Origin: Flavobacteriaceae bacterium | Lineage (GTDB): Bacteria; Bacteroidota; Bacteroidia; Flavobacteriales; Flavobacteriaceae | Length of the DNA stretch: 11,531 bases | Reading direction: 5' to 3' | Assembly: GCA_016763715.1 (NCBI GenBank) | Contig: JAESTG010000067.1 | Coordinates: 1-11,531, forward strand | Part shown: positions 1 to 6,256 of the stretch, piece by piece | How positions within the stretch are numbered: the first letter of the stretch is position 1 | How the letters are laid out: every line of letters begins with the position of its first letter | Program-made: the position numbers and the translations under genes | The notes under the pieces: generated by a model | Seen by the model: the letters and a program-made list of their open reading frames with translations, nothing else | Told to the model about the DNA's origin: nothing | Database searches by the model: none

Positions 1-765
1 AATGCAATTAAAGCTGGAATTATTGCTCTAAAAGAATCTTGGGGAGATGAAAAATGGCATTCAAAATTTCGTCCTCATATTAAAGCTTATGTAATGGGAA
101 CAGGAAAAGTTGGATCGAATGCAATTAATGCGTTAGCCAACTTTCGTTATACGGGCTTGCGACAAGAACTTGTTGAGAGAGGTAATTGTCAAATAGAGGT
201 CGTTGCCTTAGGTTTTAGGGAGACTGGTGATAAAAGTTTTATGAATAAATATGCCTTACCTAATGCAGATCTCTTGATTGATGCGACATATCGTCCTGAT
301 GGGAAAAATCACCTCCATATAATAGACAAAGAACAATTAGAGATATTGAGGCCAGATGCTGTGATTTGTGATATATCAGCCGATAAATATGATCTTTCGG
401 GCGATATTCATGTTGTAAAGGGGATACAGGGAATTCCTACGGGAAAAGATGCTGAATATAAAATGCCTATTTTTAAAAAGGATCATAATGCCTTTCATGA
501 TGAGGGTTATGTGCCTAAAGAATATCAACTAACGAACCGACAAATAAGAACAACTGTCAGTTCATATTCATGGCCATCTTTTGGAGACAATGAGGATAGG
601 CTAGCAAATGTAGAAATTTACGCCAAACAGATTAAACCTATTCTACATTTTCTAATTGAAAATCTTGAAAAAGGTATTCAAGTGCCTAAAGACATGGAAA
701 CGTCCCCTTTAAATAATGCGATCTACAAGAGTCAAAACCCTTTAACCATTGCTGAGAATGTTTAA
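1..765 (+). CDS. Alanine dehydrogenase-like NAD(P)-binding oxidoreductase, C-terminal part (5' end outside window)
   Basis: The frame is open from the first base of the window, so this is the 3' part of a longer gene; the ATG at 94 is internal (Val-Met-Gly) and not the start. The visible 254 residues begin just before a Rossmann-type glycine motif (VMGTGKVGSNAINAL, about residues 30-44), followed by alternating strands and helices with NADLLIDATYRPDG and RPDAVICDISADKYD. This layout fits the NAD(P)-binding half of the alanine dehydrogenase/pyridine nucleotide transhydrogenase or saccharopine dehydrogenase-like superfamily, which oxidise or reduce amino or keto acids in the cytoplasm. The N-terminal catalytic half is missing, so the substrate cannot be read. 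The late segment (TVSSYSWPSFGDNEDRLAN) fits a closing C-terminal lobe. A hairpin terminator lies about 105 nt after the stop. The fold assignment is fairly safe, the exact enzyme is not. Confidence 0.55.
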   Translation, partial: NAIKAGIIALKESWGDEKWHSKFRPHIKAYVMGTGKVGSNAINALANFRYTGLRQELVERGNCQIEVVALGFRETGDKSFMNKYALPNADLLIDATYRPDGKNHLHIIDKEQLEILRPDAVICDISADKYDLSGDIHVVKGIQGIPTGKDAEYKMPIFKKDHNAFHDEGYVPKEYQLTNRQIRTTVSSYSWPSFGDNEDRLANVEIYAKQIKPILHFLIENLEKGIQVPKDMETSPLNNAIYKSQNPLTIAENV

Positions 766-870
766 AACATAGTTAACAAGAGCTAAACTAAAGGTCAGTT
801 TATGCTTTCAAAGTTTCGTCAAGTTTTTAAAGATAAAAGCAAAATATAAAATTAGCCGCTGTGCTAAACT

Positions 871-904
871 TAAAACGTAGTGTCTTTTTACACACTACGT
901 TTTA
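871..904. terminator. Rho-independent-type hairpin, possibly bidirectional
   Basis: A perfect 13-bp inverted repeat (TAAAACGTAGTGT at 871-883 and its complement at 892-904) encloses an 8-nt loop. The outer arms are A-rich on the left and T-rich on the right, so it could stop transcription from the dehydrogenase gene and also act on the opposite strand. The spacer 766-870 before it shows no other structure or reading frame that I can support. Confidence 0.75.
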
Positions 905-925
905 TACACAGTATCGTTTCATATC

Positions 926-1046
926 TTTTTTAAATTAAAAGGGTATGGCCATTTTAATTCGCCTGATTATTACATTTTTGATCAGTGGATAGATCTTTAC
1001 CCTCTAATTAATTTTGCAGAAACAAATGGCTATATAGAAGAAAATT
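926..1046 (+). repeat. 121-bp direct repeat, upstream copy
   Basis: It matches 1460-1580 in the same orientation and reading frame, with six substitutions and no gap (counted by hand, about 95% identity). The distance between copies is 534 bp. There are no terminal inverted repeats and no transposase, so this is a gene-fragment duplication and not an insertion sequence. Confidence 0.9.
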
Positions 1047-1083
1047 TATTTAGTAAGGGCAAACGGTTCTTTTTAATTATTAA

Positions 1084-1091
1084 TATTTTTG
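1084..1091 (+). promoter_or_regulatory. Candidate Bacteroidota -7 box (TATTTTTG) upstream of the metalloprotease gene
   Basis: TATTTTTG fits the Bacteroidota TAnnTTTG consensus and lies about 75 nt before the ATG at 1166. No convincing -33 TTG was found at the usual spacing, only TTC at 1067-1069. The local DNA is T-rich, so chance occurrence is possible. The box falls inside the possible tail of the relic fragment. Confidence 0.3.
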
Positions 1092-1165
1092 TACATTCGT
1101 ATTTCTCCCTAGTAAATCTTTAGCACTAAATTTCATTTTTTACTAACCATTTAAATTCATCTTTT

Positions 1166-2574
1166 ATGAAATTAAAAGCTGCAACCTTGTTTTTAATCTT
1201 TTTAAGTTATAGTCTATTTTCACAGACCGAAGACTCCACTTGCGGGGGCTTTGACACTACAGTTACACCTCCTGACCCGCCAGGAGTGTACAGCTATTCC
1301 ATAGACCCTGCATTGCTTGAAAATTTAGAGCCACTGGTATACAATATCTATTTTTGGGGGATTAACAGAGATGATGGGACAAGTGACCATCCATTGTCTG
1401 AAGATGAGGTTCTAGAAACAATCGCTAATTTAAACATAGCGTATAACGAGTTTAATGTTTTTTTTAAATTAAAAGGGTATGACCATTTTAATTCGACGGA
1501 TTATTACATTTTTGAACATTGGATAGATCTTTACTCTCTAATTAATTTTGCAGAAACAAATGGCTATATAGAAGAAAATTCCTTTAACATTTTTGTTCCT
1601 TCAGATTGTCTAAATTGTGAAGGTGTTGCTCAGGATTATAATAAAACTGTAGTGGCTGTTAAGGCTGAGAGATTGACGGATAATTTTATCATGGCACATG
1701 AGATTGGCCATTGTTTTGATTTAATCCATACATTCAGATTCTACAATAACAGTAATGGTCTTTGTGAACGGGTAACACGTGATGAGACCGATATAGATTA
1801 TAATGCAACCACCCATGGAGATCGAGTGGTGGATACTGCTGCATGTAGTATAAACTATAGCGCTGAAGACTGCTTATATACTGACGATAAAACAGACTGC
1901 GTTGGGACTTCTTATGAAATTTTTGAAAAGGATATACGAAGTTTTATGGGGTATCGGCATGGTGAATGTCGGGACAGCTTTACGGTAGGGCAAAAAATTA
2001 GGATACGGGAAGCAATTGTTATGATGAATTGGGAAACTTTGCTGAAGCACAAACTACTATTGCATCTCTCTACGAACCGTACAAGGGGGAATATTATCTT
2101 GCTGGTCCTGCACTTCCCGAATCGTCCAAACCTCTTTTTCAACCAGGTTTTGATTATTCGTTTATTGAATGTAGGTGCTCAACGAATGACAATTCCAATT
2201 GTAGTCAACCCACTGCTTATGACGATTTAAGCTTTCAGAACCTGCATACTCTTATAAGTGGTTTCAGCAAGTATGACACCCAATATAATAATATGACCCA
2301 TCCCAATCATACAGCCATACTCATTGACCAACTAGACACAGGGCAAACTAGAAAATGCTACGATAATTATAATCAGGCTCCTATTGGCGGTAGCGTTACT
2401 AAATTTAATGACGGGGTGTTCAATGCAAATGTGACTATCACCCCACAAGACTCTACAGCCATTAATAACCCTAATTTGATTAACGATTTGCAAAATGGAC
2501 TGTATAAAATAGAGAAAAACTATAACGATGGTGCTACTCAAGAAACCGTTATCATTAAAGAGAACAATGAATAA
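1166..2574 (+). pseudogene. Secreted M43 (pappalysin-type) zinc metalloprotease, interrupted by a -1 frameshift near 2020
   Basis: The gene encodes a secreted metzincin-type protease. Residues 1-20 form a signal peptide (hydrophobic core, ending SLFSQ). The zinc site is HEIGHCFDLIHTF at residues 178-190, with ligands His178, His182 and His188 and catalytic Glu179; a Met-turn (SFMGY, Met261) and a C…FTVGQKIRIREA segment follow, as is typical of family M43. The usual Gly of HExxHxxGxxH is Asp185. The starting frame reads sensibly to Val285 (codon 2018-2020), then becomes unfamiliar and ends at 2230. From there the -1 frame reads DELGNFAEAQTTIASLYEPY and continues to a stop at 2574. Adding one base after 2020 gives …AIV-(N)-DELGNFAEAQ… and a protein of about 469 residues, so a one-base deletion is the simplest explanation. 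The tail (NGLYKIEKNYNDGATQETV and on) resembles the end of a secretion-sorting domain, but the YPNP hallmark is not visible. The shifted product would keep the catalytic domain and lose the C-terminal region. Confidence 0.8.
1460..1580 (+). repeat. 121-bp direct repeat, downstream copy (inside the metalloprotease gene)
   Basis: This is the intact-frame counterpart of 926-1046, coding for about residues 99-139, upstream of the zinc motif. Homologous recombination between the copies would delete the promoter region, start codon and signal peptide of the metalloprotease gene. Confidence 0.9.
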
Positions 2575-2580
2575 GAGGTT

Positions 2581-3604
2581 GTTTAAGGTTTTGATTTATA
2601 ATAAGTTATTGTTAAATTTGATTAAACCGTTAGAAGATGAAGGCCACTTTTTCACTTATCGTTTTACTAAGCCTTTCAGGAATAATGATTGGGCAGATTA
2701 CCTTGATTCCAGATGCTGCTTTTGAGCAGAAGCTAATTAGTTTAGGAATAGATACCGATGGAATTGTTAATGGGCAGGTATTGACCAGCGATATTGAAGA
2801 CGAGACAGACTTGGGTCTATTTGATCTTTCCATTACCGATTTAACGGGAATTGAAGACTTTGCAAGCCTAGAGGATTTGGATATTGATCAAATGGAAATT
2901 ACTGAAATTGACCTTTCCCAAAACCTCAATTTAAGATTTTTGAATATCCAAAATGTAGATTTGGAAGGACTTGATATTTCTCAGAATGTAAACCTTGTAT
3001 CTTTACTGTTAGTACTTAAATGTGAAAGTTGCCCGTTTGGCAGTACGGTTTCTAGTTTGGATTTAAGTCAGAATACCCAATTAGATTTGTTTGTGATTTC
3101 TAGTGACTTTATTACTGAAATAGATGTCTCCAACAATCCAAATATTACTTTGTTTGAGTTGATCCGTATGGATGACCTTGTGAACGTAAATTTAAAAAGT
3201 GGCAATAACCAAAATCTGGATTTTTTACGTATAAAAGATAATCCTAATTTACAATGTGTGCAGGTAGATGACCCGCAAGGGGTAATAGAAGGTGTTGTGC
3301 CGCCTTATGACGATTGGATTATAGAGAACAATCCCATTATTACAGACGATTGTAATTTAGGCATCGAGGATGCTGCAATTGGAAGCATAAACATATACCC
3401 AAACCCAGTAACAGATATTTTAACGATTGATGTCAGTAACTCTTCTATTACTGCTTTATATGTGTATGATTCTTTAGGTAAATTGGTACTTCAAAAAGGG
3501 AGGGGTTTTTATCAATTAGATGTTTCTAGTTTGCCAACAGGGTTGTTTTTTCTACAATTAGAAACAGACAGAGGTGTTTTCACTCATAAGATAATTAAGG
3601 AGTA
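2581..3604 (+). repeat. Tandem duplication unit 1 (~1024 bp)
   Basis: The unit contains a 56-bp leader (2581-2636) plus the first LRR gene. The leader aligns without gaps to 3605-3660, sharing TTTTGATTTATA and AAATTTGATTAAA blocks, and the genes align end to end without gaps, so leader and gene were duplicated together. Confidence 0.85.
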
Positions 3605-3605
3605 G
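2637..3605 (+). CDS. Secreted leucine-rich-repeat protein with T9SS type A sorting domain (copy 1)
   Basis: This 322-residue protein starts with a signal peptide (residues 1-20, ending MIGQ). An N-terminal cap (PDAAFEQKLISLGIDTDG) precedes irregular leucine-rich repeats of the LxxIDLSQNxxL type from about residue 60 to 205, seen as ITEIDLSQN, LEGLDISQN, VSSLDLSQN and ITEIDVSNN. A C-terminal LRR cap carries Cys207 and Cys239, and a CxxC (129-132) lies between repeats. Residues ~247-322 form a type A T9SS sorting domain (INIYPNPVTDILTI…YVYDSLGKLVLQ…LPTGLFFLQLE…KIIKE), so the protein is expected to cross the outer membrane and be anchored or released. LRR proteins of this kind usually bind other proteins or glycans; the ligand is unknown. 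It may share a transcript with the metalloprotease gene 62 nt upstream. It is about 79% identical to the next gene. Confidence 0.85.
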   Translation: MKATFSLIVLLSLSGIMIGQITLIPDAAFEQKLISLGIDTDGIVNGQVLTSDIEDETDLGLFDLSITDLTGIEDFASLEDLDIDQMEITEIDLSQNLNLRFLNIQNVDLEGLDISQNVNLVSLLLVLKCESCPFGSTVSSLDLSQNTQLDLFVISSDFITEIDVSNNPNITLFELIRMDDLVNVNLKSGNNQNLDFLRIKDNPNLQCVQVDDPQGVIEGVVPPYDDWIIENNPIITDDCNLGIEDAAIGSINIYPNPVTDILTIDVSNSSITALYVYDSLGKLVLQKGRGFYQLDVSSLPTGLFFLQLETDRGVFTHKIIKE

Positions 3606-4629
3606 TTAAAATTTTGATTTATAGTTGGTTATTATTAAATTTGATTAAAATTATTAGAAGATGAAGCACACTTTTGCACTTATCATTTTGCTAAGCCTTT
3701 CGGGAATGGTGATTGGACAAATTACCTTGATTCCCGATGCTGCTTTTGAGCAGAAACTAATTAGTTTAGGAATAGATACCGATGGAATTATCAATGGGCA
3801 GGTATTGACCAGTGATATTGCAGACGAGATCGAGTTAGATTTATTTGGGCTTTCCATTACCGATTTAACAGGAATTGAGGATTTCGAAAATCTAGAAATT
3901 TTGGAGATTGGTCAAATGGAAATTACTGAAATTGACCTTTCCCAGAATATTGAATTAAGAGTTTTATTTCTAGAGGAGGTTACTTTAGAAAGTTTAGATG
4001 TTACTCAAAATATAAACTTAACGACATTAATTTTATCATTTAAATGTCAAAGTTGCATGTTTACCAGTACTGTTTCTAGTTTAGATTTAAGTCAAAATAC
4101 CCAATTGAATTTGCTTGCAGTTTTTAGTGATTTTATTACTGAAATAGATGTCTCCAACAATCCAAACATTACTTTCTTTGAATTGATAGGTATGTATGAC
4201 CTTGTGAACATAAATTTAAAAAATGGCAATAACCAAAGCCTAATTTTTTTACGCTTAGAAGACAACCCTAGCTTACAATGTCTACAGGTAGATGATCCGG
4301 AGGCAGTTGTAGAAGGAGTTGTGTCGCCTTATAACGGTTGGATTATAGAAAATAACCCCATTATTACAGACAATTGTAATTTAGGTATAGAGGATGCTGC
4401 AATAGGAAGCATAAACATATACCCAAACCCCGTAACAGATATTTTAACCATTGATGTCAGTAACTCTTCTATTACTGCTTTATTTGTGTATGACACTTTA
4501 GGTAAATTGGTGCTTCAAAAGGAGAGGGGTTTTTATCAATTAGATGTTTCTAGTTTTCCAACAGGGTTGTTTTTTATACAATTGGAAACAGACGGAGGTG
4601 TATTCACTCAAAAGATAATTAAAAAATAA
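3605..4629 (+). repeat. Tandem duplication unit 2 (~1024 bp)
   Basis: This is the second unit, comprising a 56-bp leader (3605-3660) and the second LRR gene. Start codons are 1024 bp apart and both genes have the same length. The flanking DNA after 4629 belongs to a convergent gene, so the duplication ends there. Confidence 0.85.
3661..4629 (+). CDS. Secreted leucine-rich-repeat protein with T9SS type A sorting domain (copy 2)
   Basis: This is a 322-residue tandem paralogue of the preceding gene with the same architecture: signal peptide 1-20, N-terminal cap, LRR region, CxxC at 129-132 (KCQSC), Cys207 and Cys239, and sorting domain ~247-322. Hand alignment is gap-free with about 67 differences. 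They are unevenly spread: 8 in the last 81 residues, 10 in the first 60, and 20 of 50 between residues 97 and 146 in the LRR core. The frame is intact and changes are often conservative, so both copies appear functional. The stop is 6 nt from the stop of the convergent zinc-ribbon gene. The extracellular location is inferred from the sorting domain; the binding partner is not known. Confidence 0.85.
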   Translation: MKHTFALIILLSLSGMVIGQITLIPDAAFEQKLISLGIDTDGIINGQVLTSDIADEIELDLFGLSITDLTGIEDFENLEILEIGQMEITEIDLSQNIELRVLFLEEVTLESLDVTQNINLTTLILSFKCQSCMFTSTVSSLDLSQNTQLNLLAVFSDFITEIDVSNNPNITFFELIGMYDLVNINLKNGNNQSLIFLRLEDNPSLQCLQVDDPEAVVEGVVSPYNGWIIENNPIITDNCNLGIEDAAIGSINIYPNPVTDILTIDVSNSSITALFVYDTLGKLVLQKERGFYQLDVSSFPTGLFFIQLETDGGVFTQKIIKK

Positions 4630-4635
4630 TCGTTT

Positions 4636-4983
4636 TTACAAAACTCCTTTTAAGTAATAAATAACCCAACCTATTAGTAAGGCATCAACAACAAGAAGGA
4701 TGTATGCCAATGGTTTTAGCTTAACTCCTGTGCTTTTTGGTTTGGCTACTTTTTTGTGGTAATTAAAAACCTGTTCAATATCTTCGGTCCATTTAACAGG
4801 ATAGATAATTTGGTTGCAATTTTCGCATTGTAGTGTTCCAGTTACTTCACCATTTGCTTTGCTGTAAAGCTTATTTTCCATTTCTTCTTGGAAAAAAGTA
4901 AACTTTAATCCTTCTGTAGAATAACATTCAGGACAATTATTGTTCACTTTTGCCTCATTAAGTTGGTGAATGGTTTTCTTCAT
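4636..4983 (-). CDS. Small zinc-ribbon protein with C-terminal membrane anchor
   Basis: This 115-residue protein has two CxxC pairs (Cys17/Cys20 in NCPEC and Cys53/Cys56 in QCENC), which probably bind one zinc ion as a zinc ribbon. A single hydrophobic segment at about residues 92-111 (PLAYILLVVDALLIGWVIYY) and a short tail suggest a tail-anchored inner-membrane protein with the ribbon in the cytoplasm. Its ATG lies 2 nt after the stop of the histidine kinase gene, so the two are very likely co-transcribed and may work together. I do not recognise a named family, and the function is unknown. Confidence 0.7.
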   Translation of the reverse strand: MKKTIHQLNEAKVNNNCPECYSTEGLKFTFFQEEMENKLYSKANGEVTGTLQCENCNQIIYPVKWTEDIEQVFNYHKKVAKPKSTGVKLKPLAYILLVVDALLIGWVIYYLKGVL

Positions 4984-4985
4984 AA

Positions 4986-6158
4986 TTAGCGTTTAAGTGA
5001 AATGGCAATTTCAAAAGTAGTTCCAACATCTTTGGCACTTTTCAATACGTAAATTTTTCCATTGTGATAGCCGTTTATAATTCGTTTGGCTAAGGAGAGT
5101 CCTAGCCCCCAGCCTCGCTTTTTTGAGGTGAACCCAGGTTTAAAAATTTTATTATAATCCCGTTTTGGGATGCCTTTCCCAGTATCACTAATCCGTATAA
5201 GGGCTTTTTTTGCCGTTGCAATAATTTCGATGGTAATCTTTCCTTGCCCTTTCATGGCGTCGATGCCGTTTTTAACTAGATTTTCTATGGTCCAACTGTA
5301 CAACTGTGTGTTGAGGTTTACGTAAAGTGGTGCCCGTGGAACAACGAGTTCAAAATCGATAAGTTTTGAGGTTCGGCTTTTAAGATATTCATATGAGGTT
5401 TTGGTTTCCTCAACAATGTCTAATTTTTCGAGCTTAGGAATCGACCCTATCTTGGAAAATCTTTCCGTTATGGTTTCAAGACGTTCAACGTCTTTTTCCA
5501 TTTCCTTAATATATTCTTTATTTACATTTTCGGTTTTTAAAATTTCATTCCATCCTACCAAAGATGAAAGCGGTGTGCCAATTTGGTGTGCTGTCTCTTT
5601 TGCCATTCCAGCCCATAATTTGTTTTGCTCAGAGGCTCGAGCCGTCTGGTAAAACAAATAGATGGCTAGGAAGAATAATATAATAATTAAAATAAGCGTG
5701 GCAGGATAATATTTGAGTTTATTCAGAAGCGGAGAATTTCCATAATATAACGTCCCTAACATTACGTCACTCTTGGTTTTTGGATCCTTATATGACAACT
5801 CGAGAGGGTTGTATTCCGTTTTGTATTGCTGAATGAGTCGTTGTAATTTTATAGTATCATTTTTAATTATGGTATCCATATTGTTTATGGATGAGACTTT
5901 CCCTAGTTCATTTACTACAAACATAGGTGTTGTAGTATTGCTTTGTAGAATTTCCAGTAGTAAACCATTGTCAGTGTCCTGTGCTAGATCAATGTCTTTA
6001 AATAATTGTTCCTGTGCAGAAGCCCAGAGGGTCATTTTTTCACGTTCTCCATCCTTTAATTCATTGAAAAATTTAAATGTATTCCACAAAATGAGGCTTA
6101 TAATCCCTAAGGATACGAATATAAAAAACCAACGTGTGAGGGTAGATTTGCTTGGCAT
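4986..6158 (-). CDS. Membrane sensor histidine kinase
   Basis: This 390-residue kinase of a two-component system would sit in the inner membrane. Transmembrane segments lie at about residues 10-29 and 151-170, enclosing a ~120-residue periplasmic sensor with no recognisable fold. The phosphoacceptor helix reads KETAHQIGTPLSSLVGW with His191, followed by a DHp helix to about 235. The ATP-binding domain shows the N box (ENLVKNGIDAM, 292-302), G1 (DTGKGIP, 325-331), the F box (FKPGFTSK, 339-346) and G2 (GWGLGLSLAKRI, 349-360). No HAMP or PAS domain is visible between TM2 and the DHp helix. There is no response regulator in the window, so the partner must be elsewhere. The gene is divergent from the flavin-reductase-like gene and leads a two-gene operon with the zinc-ribbon gene. 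Confidence 0.9.
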   Translation of the reverse strand: MPSKSTLTRWFFIFVSLGIISLILWNTFKFFNELKDGEREKMTLWASAQEQLFKDIDLAQDTDNGLLLEILQSNTTTPMFVVNELGKVSSINNMDTIIKNDTIKLQRLIQQYKTEYNPLELSYKDPKTKSDVMLGTLYYGNSPLLNKLKYYPATLILIIILFFLAIYLFYQTARASEQNKLWAGMAKETAHQIGTPLSSLVGWNEILKTENVNKEYIKEMEKDVERLETITERFSKIGSIPKLEKLDIVEETKTSYEYLKSRTSKLIDFELVVPRAPLYVNLNTQLYSWTIENLVKNGIDAMKGQGKITIEIIATAKKALIRISDTGKGIPKRDYNKIFKPGFTSKKRGWGLGLSLAKRIINGYHNGKIYVLKSAKDVGTTFEIAISLKR

Positions 6159-6243
6159 GTAGTGGTGCTTTTTCCGTTCTAATATAATGGAAATATGTTA
6201 ATATTATTGTATAACCAAATTTTTACAAGCCATAGCGAATGGG

Positions 6244-6251
6244 TACCTTTG
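6244..6251 (+). promoter_or_regulatory. Candidate -7 box (TACCTTTG) immediately upstream of the flavin-reductase-like gene
   Basis: TACCTTTG is an exact match to TAnnTTTG. It ends 5 nt before the ATG at 6257, so transcription from it would begin at or next to the start codon. The -33 region has only T-rich sequence (around 6220-6224) and no clear TTG. Confidence 0.4.
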
Positions 6252-6256
6252 TAGGG

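Larger units (their letters stand above)
914..1123 (+). pseudogene. Relic internal fragment of an M43-type metalloprotease gene
   Basis: This stretch has no ATG in its coding frame and no upstream part of the gene, but it translates without a stop into an internal piece of the metalloprotease encoded just downstream: FFKLKGYGHFNSPDYYIFDQ and onward to GYIEEN. Positions 926-1046 match 1460-1580 at 115 of 121 bases. The similarity fades upstream (914-925, SFHIFFK against EFNVFFK). After 1046 there is a break, then an apparent in-frame 30-nt insertion, then possible weak resumption (NIFVHS against NIFVPS, 1082-1099), ending at a TAG at 1121-1123. All five altered codons in the well-matched part change the amino acid, as expected without purifying selection. 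The zinc-binding motif region is absent, so no enzyme can be made. Interpretation: remnant of a former tandem paralogue. Confidence 0.8.

Noticed and set aside
94..96. ATG 94 as the true start of the first gene
   Set aside because: The frame stays open to the window edge and the ATG lies inside the strand leading into the Rossmann glycine motif, so a start there would remove the fold's first strand.
914..1046. Insertion sequence or integron-like element
   Set aside because: No transposase or integrase, no terminal inverted repeats and no target-site duplication were seen; the sequence is coding-frame gene fragment.
2010..2035. Programmed -1 ribosomal frameshift in the metalloprotease gene
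   Set aside because: No slippery heptamer (X XXY YYZ) is present at the switch point and no obvious downstream stem was seen; a simple one-base deletion explains the data better.
2528..2725. Plus-strand open frame bridging the metalloprotease and the first LRR gene
   Set aside because: It runs in a different frame from both genes, has no recognisable domain, and overlaps the LRR leader and start; it is an out-of-frame shadow.
6239..6256. Upstream ATG as start of the flavin-reductase-like gene
   Set aside because: The extra residues (MGTFVG) do not look like the family N-terminus and their codons coincide with a -7 box.
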